Source: Pseudomonadota bacterium
Lineage (GTDB): Bacteria > Bdellovibrionota > Bacteriovoracia > Bacteriovoracales > Bacteriovoracaceae
Reading direction: 5' to 3'
DNA length: 64,000 nt
NCBI GenBank assembly: GCA_027488375.1
Contig: JAIYBW010000001.1
Location: 1 to 64,000, forward strand
Below the pieces are notes generated by a model. That model ran no database searches. It was not told the DNA's origin and saw only the letters and a program-made list of their open reading frames with translations. Both the position numbers and the translations under genes were made by a program. Of this stretch, positions 61,727-64,000 are shown piece after piece. Position 1 is the first letter of the stretch. The number at the start of each line of letters is the position of its first letter.

Positions 61727-61972
61727 TTATTTCTGGGCAAATTTTAGATCTGACAGCTGGCATTCATGAGTTTGGAGCTTATTGTTTTTTAGTTTCGGTT
61801 TGCAGGTTAATTGCACAATAACGGGAAAAGAAGGATCAGCTTCAGGTTGTTTTTCAAGGTACTGCTTAAGGATTAAAAGGGACCCTTTTTCAAGCTTGAT
61901 ATCCTGAGGAAGGTCTTTGGCCGCGCAAACAAGTTGAGAAAAAAATAGAGTAGAAAGAAAAAGAAACTTCAT
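61727..61972 (-). CDS. Small exported hypothetical protein
   Basis: This 81-residue protein has a signal peptide (MKFLFLSTLFFSQLVCAA) and a short mature part with two cysteines (LTCKPKLKNNKLQTHECQL). Its ATG overlaps the stop of the 246-residue gene upstream (TAATG), so the pair is translated together. I recognise no family. It lies 160 bases before the giant-lipoprotein run on the same strand, and may or may not share its transcript. Confidence 0.65.
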   Translation of the reverse strand: MKFLFLSTLFFSQLVCAAKDLPQDIKLEKGSLLILKQYLEKQPEADPSFPVIVQLTCKPKLKNNKLQTHECQLSDLKFAQK

Positions 61973-62712
61973 TATTGAGCACTTGTTTGAGGAACATTTT
62001 CCTTACGGAAAGTTCCTTGCTCAAAGTCTTTATAAATTTCAGCAAAGGATTTATCGCTTTTACAGGCTTCTAGATCGGGGCATTGATTTTCAAGCGCCCT
62101 ACAAAAATGTTTTTCAGTTTGAAGAGAGTTTTGACAGATAGATTCCATCTCACAAAATTTAACTCTTCCACAAGTTTTGGTCATGACTGAGAACATTTTG
62201 ATTCCATCTTTAATTGTTTTACAAGGTTCGGTCTGCTTACCATGAGCACCTGCAAGAGAAGGATCTTGATAGTCACTGACTTCTGATCCTCCAACAAAAA
62301 AACCATCACTAGAACTGGCCGGCATAGAGGCAAGGAGACTAAGTTCTTGAAGTGAAGAGTTGAGTTCATAAACTGCTGTACAGTTGTTTTTTAAATTCCT
62401 TACTCGATAAAAAGTTTTATTTGAATATTGGTAGCGGGAGACATCTTCATTCTCAGAGTTTTTGAAATAGTTCACGTTGATATCTTCAGGCGCACCTTGA
62501 TTCATAGAGTATTTTTCTAGCCTCACTGATTTTACAACTGACTGTGGATTTGGATTCAGTTTATTGTGAAATTTATGCAAAGGTATTTGACTACTTTTTT
62601 CCTGCAGTTCGATCACATCGAGCATAGGAACTTGATCTGTACCAAAGCAAGTCGTCTGTGAGTAGGAAGTTAAAGTTAGCAAATTCAATAGAACGAAAAG
62701 TAATAGTCTCAT
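61972..62712 (-). CDS. Exported Cys-rich hypothetical protein
   Basis: This 246-residue protein has a signal peptide (MRLLLFVLLNLLTLTSYSQ). The N-terminal two-thirds are beta-rich. A Cys-rich C-terminal part (CKTIKDGIKMFSVMTKTCGRVKFCEMESICQ ... CRALENQCPDLEACKSD) has eight cysteines, suggesting a disulfide-stabilised domain. I do not recognise it. It is coupled to the 81-residue gene downstream. An envelope or secreted role is likely. Confidence 0.65.
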   Translation of the reverse strand: MRLLLFVLLNLLTLTSYSQTTCFGTDQVPMLDVIELQEKSSQIPLHKFHNKLNPNPQSVVKSVRLEKYSMNQGAPEDINVNYFKNSENEDVSRYQYSNKTFYRVRNLKNNCTAVYELNSSLQELSLLASMPASSSDGFFVGGSEVSDYQDPSLAGAHGKQTEPCKTIKDGIKMFSVMTKTCGRVKFCEMESICQNSLQTEKHFCRALENQCPDLEACKSDKSFAEIYKDFEQGTFRKENVPQTSAQ

Positions 62713-62885
62713 GCTTACATTTTATCTTATTTATGGAGGGCGCCTACGGGGAAGAAAGTTCTGCCTATTACTCATGAATTCATTGGCTTACGGACCTGAT
62801 TGCCCTTTGCCCGGGAACAATTTTTTTTCATAATCCCCAAAGATTAATTTTAGGATGTCTTCATTAATCATCAACGGAGGAAACC

Positions 62886-63248
62886 ATGAAAAAGTTATTT
62901 TTAATCGCTCTTGTCGCCCTTTCTTTTAAGGCTCTGGCCAAGGATAAAGTGTTACTTTCCTGCACAACTTATGGAGATGCTCTGAGTGAAGTTCAGGTTG
63001 TGGCCGACTCTAAGGGAGATCAGTCTATCAAAGTCATTCAAATGGATAATTCATCAAAAAAAATGCAAGTTTTGTTACCAACCTTTTACAGTTCTAAAAA
63101 GACTGAATTGGTCCTGTCAGCTGCCAGATACCCAGATAGTGCTTCGGGGGGCGCCGTTGATGAGGCTGCGATCATGATTATTGCCGCTGATAAAAAGTCT
63201 GCTCGCCTTGCCCATGAGGGATTGATCTTCTTCTTAGATTGCAGATAA
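62886..63248 (+). CDS. Small exported hypothetical protein
   Basis: This 120-residue protein starts at an ATG with an excellent ACGGAGGAAA ribosome-binding site. It has a signal peptide (MKKLFLIALVALSFKALA) and a beta-rich mature part with two cysteines (VLLSCTTYGDALSEVQVV ... LIFFLDCR) that could pair at the two ends of the fold. A strong terminator follows, so it is probably monocistronic. No family is recognised. The convergent arrangement at its neighbours offers no clue. Confidence 0.7.
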   Translation: MKKLFLIALVALSFKALAKDKVLLSCTTYGDALSEVQVVADSKGDQSIKVIQMDNSSKKMQVLLPTFYSSKKTELVLSAARYPDSASGGAVDEAAIMIIAADKKSARLAHEGLIFFLDCR

Positions 63249-63272
63249 TCTCAGATTAAGATTTTATTTGAG

Positions 63273-63298
63273 GGGCTTCCCTAGTGAAGCCCTTTTTT
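63273..63298 (+). terminator. Rho-independent terminator of the 120-residue protein gene
   Basis: A 7-bp stem GGGCTTC (63273-63279) / GAAGCCC (63286-63292) with a six-base loop is followed by six T residues (63293-63298). It begins 24 bases after the stop codon at 63246-63248. Confidence 0.93.
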
Positions 63299-63311
63299 GT
63301 ATTTTAAGAGC

Positions 63312-64000
63312 ATGAACTTCTTTATCATTCCTGGAAATCCACCGGCCATTCACTTCTATGAACTTTGGCGTAAGGAAATTGAGCAATATCTGCCCGGGGC
63401 CATTGGTCTTTCTTCAGATTATCCAGCGCTTCAATGGACTTCAGATTCTGCTTTTTTTATGAATCAAGTTTCTTCTCATCATCAGAAGAATTTTGAGAAT
63501 TTTTGTTCCAGAGTCTCGGGCCCTGTTACGGTTCTAGGTCATTCTTTGGGAGCCTATTTTTCGTTAAATTTATTAAATGAATGTGATTCAAAGATTGAAA
63601 ACGTGATTCTTATTCACCCCTTTCTCAGAACTCCCACTAAGCGAGGCAAAATCATCCTAAAAACAGTGTCCACATTTGACCGATTTTCGCTCCTTAAGAA
63701 TATGATCCTCAAACAAAAAAGAGGCCTTCAATATTTGGCCAAAGATTTGAGGCATGTGACGGAAGATGAACTCATGAAAACTTTCCCCATCGCTACTCAT
63801 GAGTGGAATATTGTGGGTAAGGATAACTCCCCCCTAAAAATTCCTTCCCATCATCAAAAAAAGATCAGTCTTTATCATACTGAGATGGACACCTGGTGTT
63901 CCCCGCAAGTGATTCAGGAGCTTAATGAGCAGGTTAAGGTTTATCCATGTGTAGAACCTCATGATTTTATTACTCAAGAATCTTATCGTTTGAGCTTACT
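63312..64000 (+). CDS. Alpha/beta hydrolase, N-terminal part (runs past window end)
   Basis: ATG 63312 opens a frame with no stop to the window end (229 complete codons). It begins MNFFIIPGNPPAIHFYELW, like lipid-droplet-associated-hydrolase-type proteins (PGNPG...FY). It carries the nucleophile elbow GHSLGA (VLGHSLGAYFSLNLL), and later LIHPFLRTP and an EPHD stretch that may hold the catalytic His. It is therefore a serine hydrolase, probably a lipase or esterase, without a signal peptide. It starts 14 bases after a terminator, so its promoter must overlap the hairpin region or expression is read-through. Confidence 0.75.
   Translation, partial: MNFFIIPGNPPAIHFYELWRKEIEQYLPGAIGLSSDYPALQWTSDSAFFMNQVSSHHQKNFENFCSRVSGPVTVLGHSLGAYFSLNLLNECDSKIENVILIHPFLRTPTKRGKIILKTVSTFDRFSLLKNMILKQKRGLQYLAKDLRHVTEDELMKTFPIATHEWNIVGKDNSPLKIPSHHQKKISLYHTEMDTWCSPQVIQELNEQVKVYPCVEPHDFITQESYRLSL

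Overview
The window reads as chromosome of an AT-rich, Gram-negative, flagellated bacterium of the Bdellovibrionota type (Bacteriovorax/Peredibacter-like). This is inferred from gene content: a short Bdellovibrio-sized flagellin, a trmB-dnaG-rpoD run, very many signal-peptide proteins and lipoproteins, outer-membrane barrels, and giant surface lipoproteins. No rRNA is present, so the taxonomy is not proven.

Layout. 1-1837: the 3' end of a collagen-like Gly-X-Y protein with its terminator, then a REP-associated tyrosine transposase (RAYT) element with a tandemly duplicated, apparently structured ~270-base leader. 1891-10668: envelope sugar genes (UDP-glucose dehydrogenase, UDP-glucose epimerase, three glycosyltransferases), a diheme cytochrome c, queC and a nitroreductase. 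10686-18238: a SWIM/SNF2 helicase, then trmB-dnaG-rpoD. 18330-19867: flagellin with a structured leader and two small upstream genes. 20001-22527: a Nudix gene with two envelope proteins. 22662-28013: M50 protease, scpA, scpB (with a long acidic tail), an rluB-type pseudouridine synthase and an Rmd1/DUF155 protein.

28174-34628 is an accessory island at the 3' end of the initiator tRNA-fMet gene. Two degraded copies of the tRNA 3' end, each preceded by a related ~135-base sequence, divide it into two modules. The modules carry toxin-antitoxin genes (a broken higB with an intact antitoxin, and a TumE/TumA pair), a DUF1272 protein, a Cys-rich lipoprotein, an M1-like protease, a truncated transglycosylase and a class-C serine hydrolase. 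No integrase remains.

35204-38796 is an arsR-controlled export operon with TolC-like and HlyD-like proteins and an ABC membrane domain that has no ATPase. 38948-40917 holds a flavin monooxygenase and a Crp/Fnr-type regulator separated by a perfect palindrome.

40920-61566 is the most striking region. MotA and MotB converge on a long run of co-directional genes. One of these encodes a reduced FliF-like (RBM3-like domain plus membrane segment plus FliG-binding-like tail) protein fused to a helical FliG-like region. The others encode a single-pass membrane protein, a PEGA/TPR lipoprotein-like protein, two outer-membrane barrel proteins and two giant lipoproteins (1741 and about 1805 residues). 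A paralogue of one giant lipoprotein lies on the other side of motA. I propose a flagellar-motor-derived, ion-driven envelope machine, possibly for gliding, adhesion or prey contact. Its function is inference. The last 2.5 kb holds small exported proteins and the start of an alpha/beta hydrolase that runs off the window.
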